This document shows, in pieces, positions 41,973 to 52,000 of a stretch of 58,132 bases of DNA. The stretch is from CALVUJ01 sp045119835. GTDB taxonomy: Bacteria; Bacillota_I; Bacilli_A; RFN20; DUOF01. Under the pieces are notes generated by a model. It had not been told where the DNA came from. It searched no databases and saw only the letters and a list, made by a program, of their open reading frames with translations. The translations under genes and the position numbers were made by a program. The first letter of the stretch is position 1. Every line of letters begins with the position of its first letter. The DNA is taken from positions 1-58,132 of the forward strand of contig JBGVED010000017.1 of NCBI GenBank assembly GCA_045119835.1, in the 5' to 3' direction.

Positions 41973-44705
41973 TCATCTTCTTTTATTTACATTTTTATTT
42001 TCAATTTTATATTGGTTATATGCATCACTATAACCATTATAACCATGAAGTGCAATAGAATTTTCTTCTACGTTAAATTTATCATTTAAAATACCAATTA
42101 TATCATTGTATCCTTTACCTATTGTAACTTTTTTCACTTCTAAACTATGCTTATTCATTTCAATTTTCAAATTTTCCTCAACCCTTAGTAAACAATCTAT
42201 AAAACTTTCTTTTATTTCTTTGTTTTCATTTATTCTTTTAAAATATCTATGAGGAACCTCAATATTATCTAAACATACAACTTTACTAATTTCATCATAC
42301 CAAACCCATGCTTGGGCAATTATTTTATCTTTATAATTAAATGTAATAAACCCAGAATTTGGCTTAATCATACCATACTCTACACAATCTTCTCCTGCTC
42401 CATCTAAAATTTGACAGCAATTAGTTATGTTTCCTAAAACGGCAGTTCTAGGATCATCTTTTCTAAGTAATTCATAAGTTATTCCAGTTTTCTCTTTATC
42501 CTTACTAATAAATAATTTCATATCGTTTGTTTTTATCTTTTTAGCTTTATTGTACCACTCTTGTAATACTTCAAATTGCTTTTGAGTGTACCCATATTTT
42601 CCTACTTCAAAAGCAAATTCTTCGTTATCATCATCTACATCATCATACTCGACAACTCTGACTGCATTAATAACATGTTCTGGTAGCAATAAATCTGCTT
42701 TTCTATTAGTATTTAATGTTTTGTTTGGGTATACTTTTTTTACTTGATTAAAATTATTATAACTAGCGCAAGTTAAATCAACAACTCCATCATCTACATC
42801 ACCAGTCAACATGAAATCTTTACTATTATAATATTTCATAAAAAACTCTGCATATTCTTTATTAAATCCATTATCTAATACAAAACCATCGAATTTAGAG
42901 TGAATCATTCCGCCATCTAATCTACTAATAATATTTTCCCTTATAAACTCAACCGCTTTATCTCTACTAGCTGTACTTTCACTAAATACCCCTAATACGT
43001 AGCATAATTTAAAAAAGGATGAAACAGCTTCATAAGTTTTTTCTACGTTACTTTCTTTTACAAGTTTTGCCCACTCTATACAGTTCTTATTAACAAAAAA
43101 ATTATCAATATCTTTAATGGGCATTGTTTTTATTACAGAAGGACTAGGAATTATTTTTTTATTATGCCAATAATACAAATTAATATAATCTTGCTCATGA
43201 AGATATCCTTCATTAATCATTCTTCTAATTTTAGGATTTTCTTTTAATGATAATTCACTAAACTCGATATATTCGCCTTCATCATAAAAACTGTATTTTT
43301 CACTCTTTGTATCAAATAAAAATAATTTATTAGAGGTATTAGAACAAAATTTTTTTGTTGAAAGATCTATCTCTTTTTTGCCATCTTTGCATTGTAAATA
43401 TATTCTTTGTAGTTTTAATGGCCTAGTAATAAATCTCTCTCCTGTAACGCATTTTAAAGTAGATGGTAAATGTATTTCTTCTAACTTATGACATCTATTA
43501 AAAGCTCCTAATGATGCACGCTCAACACCTTCTGGTATTTCAACACTCCTTAATTTAAAACACGTTTCAAATACTTCATTATTTAATATTTTTAAACTCT
43601 TAGGTAAATCTATGCTGGTAAGATTAGAACAACTTTTAAAGGCTCCTTCTTCCACGACTTCTACTGAATCCGGTAAAGATGCTCTTGTTAAATAATAGCA
43701 CCCATAAAAAGCATTTTCTTCTATTTTCTTTAATCCTTCGTTAAAATTTACATTAAATAAATTCTCACAGTATCTAAAGGCTCCTTCTTCTATTCTTCTA
43801 ACAGTACTTGGAATATCTATTTTCCATAATCCTGATTTAAAAAATGATCCGACTCCTATTATCTCTAAACTTTTAGGAAGGTTTATTTTCCCTAAACTAC
43901 TACAATTAGAAAAAACTTCATTTGTTATAACTTTTAAACTTTCTGGTAAAGTTACTTTTTTTAATTTTTGGCAAAAAGAAAAACAACCATTTAACTCTTC
44001 TATTCCTTCTGGAATTTCAATACTTCTTAAATTAGAGCAGCTTTCAAATGCTTCTTCTGCTATAGATATTAAACTTTCTGGCAATGAAATATGTCTTAAT
44101 GAATTACACTCTTTAAACGCCCATTTGCCTATTTCTTTTAGTCCGTCAGGTAGAGTAATTCTTTTTAAATTCTTGCAATAAGCAAAGGTTGAATCTTCTA
44201 TTATTTCTAAATTGGAGGATATATTAACACTAACTAACTTTTCACACTCAAAAAAAGCGTGTGATTCTAGTATTTTTAAACTTTTAGGTAATTTTACACT
44301 TTTTAAAAGCTGACACTGATTAAATGCATTTTTCCCAATGCTTACAACGCCTTCTGGAATATTTAAATCTTCTATATCTGATAAAGCAAAAGCACTTTCT
44401 CCTATTTCTAGGTTATTGAAACTATTAGGAAAAATTATTTTTCTTAATGTTAAGCATTCATTAAAAGCATCTTTTTCTATTTTATTTAGACTACTAGGCA
44501 ATTTTACTTTTTCTAATTCTGCATGCCATGAAAATGTAGCTTCTGCTATAACTTCTACTCCTTCTTCTATAATTAAATTAGTTATATGGTTATTTGAAAA
44601 AATTTTTGCAATCAATTTATTATTTAAAATGTTATTAGGGCATTTTTTTATTGTAAGCGTTTTATTATTTATTTCGTATATAAATTTATCACTCAACCTA
44701 CTCAC
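41973..44705 (-). CDS. BspA-like leucine-rich-repeat protein with GNAT-like tail (fourth paralog)
   Basis: 910 residues, starting at a GTG. Residues ~30-460 are LRR_5 repeats. The tail is a diverged version of that in the 1-7.8 kb trio: DKAVEFIRENI, EYAEFFMKYYN, DDPRTAVLGNITNCCQILDGAGE, then FITFNYKDKIIAQAWVWYDE, VVCLDNIEV, a long helix and KKVTIGKGYNDI. The same Cys-Cys...Gly-x-Gly and strand order recur, so the domain is ancient rather than a recent duplication. No signal peptide. Divergence from the trio suggests a different target. Confidence 0.8.
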   Translation of the reverse strand: MSRLSDKFIYEINNKTLTIKKCPNNILNNKLIAKIFSNNHITNLIIEEGVEVIAEATFSWHAELEKVKLPSSLNKIEKDAFNECLTLRKIIFPNSFNNLEIGESAFALSDIEDLNIPEGVVSIGKNAFNQCQLLKSVKLPKSLKILESHAFFECEKLVSVNISSNLEIIEDSTFAYCKNLKRITLPDGLKEIGKWAFKECNSLRHISLPESLISIAEEAFESCSNLRSIEIPEGIEELNGCFSFCQKLKKVTLPESLKVITNEVFSNCSSLGKINLPKSLEIIGVGSFFKSGLWKIDIPSTVRRIEEGAFRYCENLFNVNFNEGLKKIEENAFYGCYYLTRASLPDSVEVVEEGAFKSCSNLTSIDLPKSLKILNNEVFETCFKLRSVEIPEGVERASLGAFNRCHKLEEIHLPSTLKCVTGERFITRPLKLQRIYLQCKDGKKEIDLSTKKFCSNTSNKLFLFDTKSEKYSFYDEGEYIEFSELSLKENPKIRRMINEGYLHEQDYINLYYWHNKKIIPSPSVIKTMPIKDIDNFFVNKNCIEWAKLVKESNVEKTYEAVSSFFKLCYVLGVFSESTASRDKAVEFIRENIISRLDGGMIHSKFDGFVLDNGFNKEYAEFFMKYYNSKDFMLTGDVDDGVVDLTCASYNNFNQVKKVYPNKTLNTNRKADLLLPEHVINAVRVVEYDDVDDDNEEFAFEVGKYGYTQKQFEVLQEWYNKAKKIKTNDMKLFISKDKEKTGITYELLRKDDPRTAVLGNITNCCQILDGAGEDCVEYGMIKPNSGFITFNYKDKIIAQAWVWYDEISKVVCLDNIEVPHRYFKRINENKEIKESFIDCLLRVEENLKIEMNKHSLEVKKVTIGKGYNDIIGILNDKFNVEENSIALHGYNGYSDAYNQYKIENKNVNKRR

Positions 44706-44775
44706 CCCACAATTAATTACAATTGTATCATTACTCGCAAGATTTGTATATTAAAATTTTTGAGCTGCATTAGTA

Positions 44776-45363
44776 CTAATTCTTGTTTTTAATTGATAAT
44801 TTTCCAAAAGTAAAAACATAGACTATTCTTCCTAACATTAAAACAATTTTATCACAATTATCTAAAGCAATTCTTTTTCCCATAGCTTTTCCAAATATTA
44901 TAACTCCTGCAATAATTGCACTTACAATAGAAGCAATAACTACCACAAGCATTTCACTAGTTACTCCTTCTATAAACTTTGCTGTAACTACAGCTCCTGC
45001 CGCTCCGGATAAGATACCACATATATCACCTAAAATATCTGCAATAATACTAGCTACTTTATCTGCATTATTTATTAATATTATGCTCTCTTTAGCTCCT
45101 TTAACCTTTTTTGCAGCCATTGCTCGAAATGGTATTTCTACAGCTGCAGTAATAGCAACTCCAATTGCATCTGTAATAATTGAAATAATCATGAATATTA
45201 ATATAACAGCAATAGCTATTATTAAATTTGCATCTTTTAATGCTAGTTCACTAAAAAAACTAAAAGAAAATGATAAAAATAAAGAAACTACTAAAACTAT
45301 TAATGGCCACCTTAAATATTCAACAAACCAACTCTTTTTCTTTTTTGATACGTCTTTTCCCAT
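44776..45363 (-). CDS. Four-helix membrane protein, DUF21/CNNM-like
   Basis: 195 residues with four hydrophobic segments (~15-35, 43-65, 95-125, 130-155). The segment between helices 2 and 3 (AAVEIPFRAMAAKKVKGAKESIILINNADKV) recalls the DUF21/CNNM membrane domain of CorB/CorC-type Mg2+ transport proteins, but the CBS domains are missing. The likeness is weak. AAAGGATATG precedes the ATG. It lies between an LRR gene and a large RNA gene. Confidence 0.5.
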   Translation of the reverse strand: MGKDVSKKKKSWFVEYLRWPLIVLVVSLFLSFSFSFFSELALKDANLIIAIAVILIFMIISIITDAIGVAITAAVEIPFRAMAAKKVKGAKESIILINNADKVASIIADILGDICGILSGAAGAVVTAKFIEGVTSEMLVVVIASIVSAIIAGVIIFGKAMGKRIALDNCDKIVLMLGRIVYVFTFGKLSIKNKN

Positions 45364-45420
45364 ATTTTCATATCCTTTCGTTTTCTTTTTATATTATATA
45401 TTAAATATGTTTTTTTATAA

Positions 45421-45453
45421 ATGAAAACGCAACACCTTTTTAGAGTTGCGTTA
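45421..45453 (-). terminator. Terminator of the large RNA
   Basis: AACGCAAC and GTTGCGTT pair around an 11-nt loop; minus-strand tail TTCAT. It immediately follows the closing stem of the RNA. Confidence 0.75.
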
Positions 45454-46010
45454 TTATAGAAGGTAATGTCTTAAGTAAACCTTGTGTCTTAGGTTCGGTC
45501 GAATTTCTCAAACTCGCGCTTAGCGTTACCACTAGAGCAGTTTCCTATTAAGCAAGTTTACACACCGAATCGCCACTTAGTACACACTATAATCCTTAAA
45601 ACACCTAAAATTTTTTAACAGCCTAGAAGTTTTCCTTAACACCTTTAGCATGCTACTAGGATGTTTTGCAAATATGATTTCATATAAAGTCTAAATATAG
45701 TACTGGCCAGGTATTTATATTAGCAATAAATATAATCCCTCATACTCACTCAAACCAGGCTACACTGCACACATTTTATTGCAATGCAGGTTCTTCGCAG
45801 GGAGTGTAAGTGCGTTACACCCATCTGCGTCTCCGCGAAAATTGGGTCGTATATTGTATGCCGTTACAATGCGCCCAATAATCTTAACTCTCAGCACTCA
45901 CCCCAATTTGGGCAACCAAAGCAAGCACCAAGAACTTCATAGATGTGCCCTCAAACGTCGTTATACGTCTTCATAACAGTAAAAATGACTAGGATACTGC
46001 ACCTTCTATG
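45425..46010 (-). ncRNA. Large structured RNA (~585 nt), ROOL-like
   Basis: This 0.6-kb stretch is visibly richer in G+C than its surroundings, has no credible ORF and lies between a promoter (46017-46045) and a terminator (45421-45453), both on the minus strand. The ends close on each other: ATAGAAGGT at the 5' end (46001-46009) pairs perfectly with ACCTTCTAT (45456-45464). Inside are strong hairpins, e.g. ATTGTA/TACAAT, TTCGC...GCGAA enclosing GGGTGTAA/TTACACTCC. Size, self-closure and host group fit the ROOL class of large RNAs. RNase P, tmRNA and SRP motifs are absent. The class name is inference. Confidence 0.72.
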
Positions 46011-46016
46011 TTTTAT

Positions 46017-46045
46017 ATTATAGCATAAAACCCCTTATTTTTAAA
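46017..46045 (-). promoter_or_regulatory. Promoter of the large RNA
   Basis: Minus strand: TTTAAA (46040-46045), 17-nt spacer, TATAAT (46017-46022) with TG extension, ~7 nt before the RNA's closing stem. A consensus extended -10 suggests strong expression. Confidence 0.7.
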
Positions 46046-46099
46046 CTCTTTATAAGTATCTAAAATAAATTCTTGTTAATAAATTAAAGTATCTATTTT

Positions 46100-49000
46100 T
46101 TATTTAAAGAATCTTTTTTTAGGGAATGCAATACCTAATGTAACAAGTAAAATAAATAGGAAATCAAATAAACCACTACTATTTTCGTTTTTATGTTTAG
46201 CACACGAGATTCCTTTTACTTGTACCTCTACTGAATCTATTGTAGAGTCGACTACACTTCCTTCTTCTATTGTTACTGTAACTTTTACATCTTCTTTTAT
46301 ATTTGCTATTTCTAATATGTTATTTTTTATATTAACTAATTTTTTATTAACCCAAACTTGACTAATCTTATATCCTTCTTCAACTATTATACTTACGCTT
46401 ACACTTGAATCGTACTCCACGTTTTCCAAATCATTTTCACTATTAAATGATCCTTCACCCAAAATTTCTATCTCTACTTTATAGGTTTCTTTTTTAAATA
46501 TTACTTTTAATTGATGGTCTTCTACTACATTTTCAAATTTATATTCGCCTACTTCACCAACTGAAATTCCATCTACTATAACATCCTGTATATAGCTACC
46601 TTCATTTGCTTGGAAATATAGTATTTTATCTTCTTGATATTTTACAGTTACATTTTCTGATGGAGATATGATGCCATCCCCTTCTATTGTTAGATATATA
46701 ATAAAATCAATTTTTTCAAATATTACTTCAATAGAGTGATTGCTTGTTACATTATAGAATGTATATCCGTTAGTTTTTACATTCTCTATGTCACCTTGAG
46801 GTATATCAAAACCATCTATCAAAATGCTATTTATTTCATATCCTATTTCAGGGAAAATATTAAATGTTATATTTTGTCCATGGCTTACAAAAGCTTCCTT
46901 TGATGGTTTTATAGTCCCATTTCCATTAGTTTTTGTTATGATAGTATACTTACTTAAATCAAAGATTGCTTCAACTCTAACATCGCTTACAATATTTTCT
47001 AAAAAATACTTGTTTCCATAGACATAACTTGCTCTATCTATATCATTTATTAAAAGTTTAGATAATGAATATCCTTCTTCTGGTTCAAATTCAAGTTGCA
47101 AACTTCCTCCATGATTAACAACTTTGTTGTCACTAGTAATAACCAATCCATTAACTGTAGGTAAAATAGTAACTTGATATTGTTTTATTGTAGTCAGTGC
47201 TGTAAATTGAATGGTATCTGATGGCATTGTAAATGTATATTCTAGAGTACTACTTCCTTCTATTATCCATTCATTAGAGCTTTTCCATTGTTTCCAATTA
47301 TATCCATTTTTGATAGTAGCATTTATTTTAACGGTTTCTCCATATAAATAATCTCCTGATCCTATAACTGAAACTACTCCAGCATCTTTAAGTAACCCAA
47401 CATAATAAGTGTTTCGGTTATAAAGAACTTCAACAACAGTACTTCCATCTCCTAAAATTATTTTTTGAGTAATTGGCTGAGAAGTAAAACCACTATATCT
47501 ATTAGCAACTGCTTGAGTTAAAGTTCCAGTTTGTCCTCTTTTAGATGTGTCCGTTGCTACCAATGTATAATATTTACCAGAAATATATGTTCCCTCATCT
47601 TTACTTAAATTTTCTTGATAATGTTTAACTAAGTAAATCATGTTTTCTTCAGGAGAAAATTTAGCTTCTATAAGATAATTTTCTTTAATGTTTGATAGGA
47701 TATATTTATTGTTTACTACATATTGGAATCTATCAATTCCATTTATATACAAATTACTTAAAGCATATCCCTCATTAGCTTTTATTTCAAGTTCCACACT
47801 ATCATTGTAGTTAACAATATTCCCTTTTTCTATTAATATTGTTCCCTCATTTGATGGTAGAACATCAATAGTATATTGTTTTATTGTTGCTGTAGCTGTC
47901 AATGTTACATCATTACATGGCATATTGAATGTATATCTCTTATTAAAGGAATTATTTATTATAGAGTGATTAAAACTTAACCATGAATCCCAATTATATC
48001 CTTGTTTTTCTTGAGCATATAGTTCAACTAATTCTCCATACAAATAATACCCTTGTCCCATAACATATTCTATACCTTCATCTTTAATAATATTTAATAA
48101 ATATGAGTTTCTATTGTATAGAATATCAATTATGGTACTTCCATCTCCTAAAATTGTCTTTTGTACAAAGTTTTGAGCCTTAAAGCCTTCATAATTTCTA
48201 GCTGTTGCTCTTGTTAATTCTCCTGTTGTTCCTATATTAGATACGTCTGTTTCAAACAACTCATAATTCTTATTTTCAAAAGAAATAGCTCCATTAAAAG
48301 TTAAACTTTCTTGCCAATGTCTAACCGTGTATCCTGTATCTGTTCTTGGTTTAAATGTTGCTATAACATTATAATTTTGTGCAATGTTTTCTATCGTATA
48401 TTTTCCATCGATAATACTTGAAGTTTTGTCTAAATCATTTATAAGTAATTTTGATAAATAATAGCCTTTATTAGGAATAATTTGTAAAGTTAAACTTTCT
48501 CCTTTTTCTATTAATTGTTCTGTCGAAGGATTTATTCTACCATTATCCGATTGTACTATTGTTACCTTATATTTATTGTTTGTTGTTGTGGCAGTTAGAG
48601 TAATATTTTCTGAAGGCATTTTAAACGTATAATTTATTTTATTACTATTTCTAACAGCCTGCGGATTTGAGCTAATCCATCCAATAAAGCTATATCCATT
48701 TATAACTTCTGCTTCTACAGTTATTTGTGCTTGATATGGATACGTACCATTTCCAAATAAACTTCTTACACCTTGATCTGAATTTAAAATTAGAGAATAA
48801 TTTTTTCTATTATATAAAACGTCAACAATTGTATTTCCATTCCCTAAAATTATTTTTTGATTTATTGGCTGTGCCTCAAACCCTTCATATTCATATGGTT
48901 TTGCATTGGTAAGCGCACCTGTTTCCCCTGTTTTAGATATTTCTGTTACAAACAAATTATAATACTTGCCATTTATTATTGTCCCATCTGAAGTCAAACT

Positions 49001-52000
49001 TTCCTGCCAATGATTTACTTTATAGCTTGTATTAGTATTAGCAGAGAATTTAGCACTAATAGAGTGGTTTTTAGAAATATTAACAAATTCATACGTATTT
49101 AAAGATGATGAATTGTAAATTATACCATCAATAATTAAATACTCTATGTGATAACCCTCATCTGCTGTTATAGCAAAATATGCATTGCTTCCTTCTTCAT
49201 AATAATTTAAAGGTAAACTAATAGTACCATTTTGGGCTTGAATAACAGTAATCGTAAATCTGCTTTCATCAAATTTAGCATAGTACACTTTATCTCCATA
49301 ATCATAAGGGTAAATTTTAGTTATTGGGCTACCACTATAATTAATATTGTCATACCATCCTAAAAATGTTTTACTGCCTTTTTGAGGAGTTGGTAAAGTA
49401 ATTGTTTGACCATATTGATATTTTGTAGGTGATAAATTAGATAAAGTCAATCCCTTATCATCTTTATAAGTAATTGTATATTCATATGCTTTAAATAAAA
49501 CTTGTATTGTATGATTGGTAGAAACATTAGAAAACGTATATCCATTGTCAATAGCATTTTTCAATTCATTATCTGACAATGATTCCCCATCAACGATAAT
49601 ACTATAAACATAGTATCCTGTATTTGGAGAAAATGTATATTTTTGTGATTCGCCTTTATTTAAAAGGATGTTCCCTTGTGGATCTATTTGCCCAAAACCA
49701 TTTGAAGATGACTCTATTTTATACTTATTAGATACCAATTCTTTACTATAAATAAAATATTCTCCATCTTTACTTTCATATATGAGATTACTCAAACGGT
49801 AAAATAATGTGCTTGGATTAACTTTATTTTTTGTATATAAATAATTTACCTCGCTATATGTAAATATGCATGATTCTACAAGTTGATTATGATAGTATGT
49901 TGTATTTATGACATCCGGGAAATTTAAAATCAATTTATCTAAAGTTCCTTGTTCTTTCATTCTATAAAAACTTGCAGATGCAAATTTTGTATTATAAGAA
50001 TTTACAATTAGTGTATCAAAATAAACATCTTGAAATAATCGTTGTGGAACAACTTCAACATTTGCTCCTAACTCTATTGTTTTTATAGAATTAAATACAT
50101 TAGCTCTCATATATGTTTCTTCATCAAAATAGCCAGTATGTGTTGCTTTTTTTGCGTTATAATAAAGAGTATTTATATTTGTATTATCAAATGCAAAGCG
50201 ATTTATGGTTGTTATTGATTGAGGAATAGTCAAACTATTTATAGTAACATTTGACATAGCCGATTCCGCAATTGTGGTAATTGTATAAGTTCTTCCTTTA
50301 ATTACAACTTCACTTAATATTTCATAGTTAAAATTATCATTATTGGGAGCGCTTGATAGAAATGTTGAGGTATCATATAAACCTATGCCATCTGTATAAA
50401 AATATTTATTATTTTTGTCTATTGTAAAATAAGATATTTTTGTTCCATAAAATGCTCTTCTTCCAATTGCTTGAATATTTTCACTTATATGGAAACCTCC
50501 ACTAAAGTTTGAACAGTTCATAAACGTTCCTGTTGGTATAGATGTAATGTTCGGTAAATAGACTTCTTTTAAATTTATACAATTATAAAAATCATATCCA
50601 TCATCAGCAAGTGTTTTCAATTTAGATAATCTTACAGATTCTAAACTATGATTATCGCTAAAAGCGAAACTTACTGTTTCTTCTAAAGAAGGTAAATATG
50701 CGCCCTCTGTTTGATTAGATGTAGGATGTTGGTCTGAAATCATTTTCAAAGAAGTACAATTATCAAATGCTGCTTTGTATATCTTTGTTACACCAGGAGC
50801 ATATATATATTTAAGGTTTTTAGCATTTTGGAATACGTATCCTGCTATAGTAGTTAGAGTTGATGGTAAAGTTATACTTTCAATATTTGAATTTTTAAAT
50901 AATGATGGCTCAATGCCTAATATTTTTTTACCATGCATCACTTCTGGAATATTAAGAGTTGTATAATTGCCTGTATATTCACTTAAATACGATCTATCGC
51001 TAACCTTAAAACAAAGTTCAATAGGGGTTGATGAATTAAAATAGGACAATCTATATACATCTGTTCTTTCAGTTATCTTACCCTCTACTATTTTAATTGC
51101 CATAATGTAAAGCGTAATAGTTTCTTTTATGTTTATATAAGAGGTGTAATCAATATGATCTTTAAAAGTAGGTAATTTTTTATTTGTTGTATATATTATT
51201 TCAAAACCTTCTTTTGAACATTGTATTTCTAAATCAAATTCTTCTTCAAAATTTTTACTATTTATATAAGAAGAAACTTCGACTCCATCTTCAAAGAAAG
51301 TTAATGAGGCGGTTTCTTCTGTTTGAAAATATTTGATATTTAACATACCTTCACCATAATAAATATCTTTACCTATCTCACCCATATCTAAAGTGTTTTC
51401 ATATAGCTTTGTTTCTATGTAATTAGCGTCATAATCTTCAGGTAAATTAGGATCTAAATACAAAAGAGCAACAATACCTGCTACTTGTGGGGAGGCCATA
51501 GATGTCCCACTACTAAGGACAAAGTTTGAAGATTGACCATCGTATGATGAAATTGCAGCAGACATAACACTAGTTCCTGGTGCAGCTATGTCAACAATCT
51601 TTCCATAATTTGAATATGAAGAATCAAATACATATTCACCATCGTGTTGTTTTAGTGAAGATACAACAATAGCATTTAACCCCTCTATATTATTCTCTTG
51701 ACTTTCATTGCCAGCAGCGGTTATTGGTAATATATTTAATTTTATTAAAGGATCGTAGCACTTTTCATTAAAAGTATTTTTTTCATCTTCACTACTTTTA
51801 CCTGCTCCACTAAAACTTAAATTAGTGCTAACAATTTCATATTGATTTGAATAAATATTGATAATTCTTAAATAAGCAGAAATAAATATTGCCGTTGTTG
51901 AATATCCTTTTTCATCTCCAACTTTAATGGGTAAAATTTTTACATTTTCTGGTGTTAAATCACAAATAATTCCTGCAACATGAGTACCATGTCCATCATC

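Noticed and set aside
45779..45976. 65-codon ORF (plus strand) and other short frames inside 45425-46010
   Set aside because: They lie in a self-complementary RNA-like region with promoter and terminator on the other strand, have no ribosome binding site and no protein-like composition.
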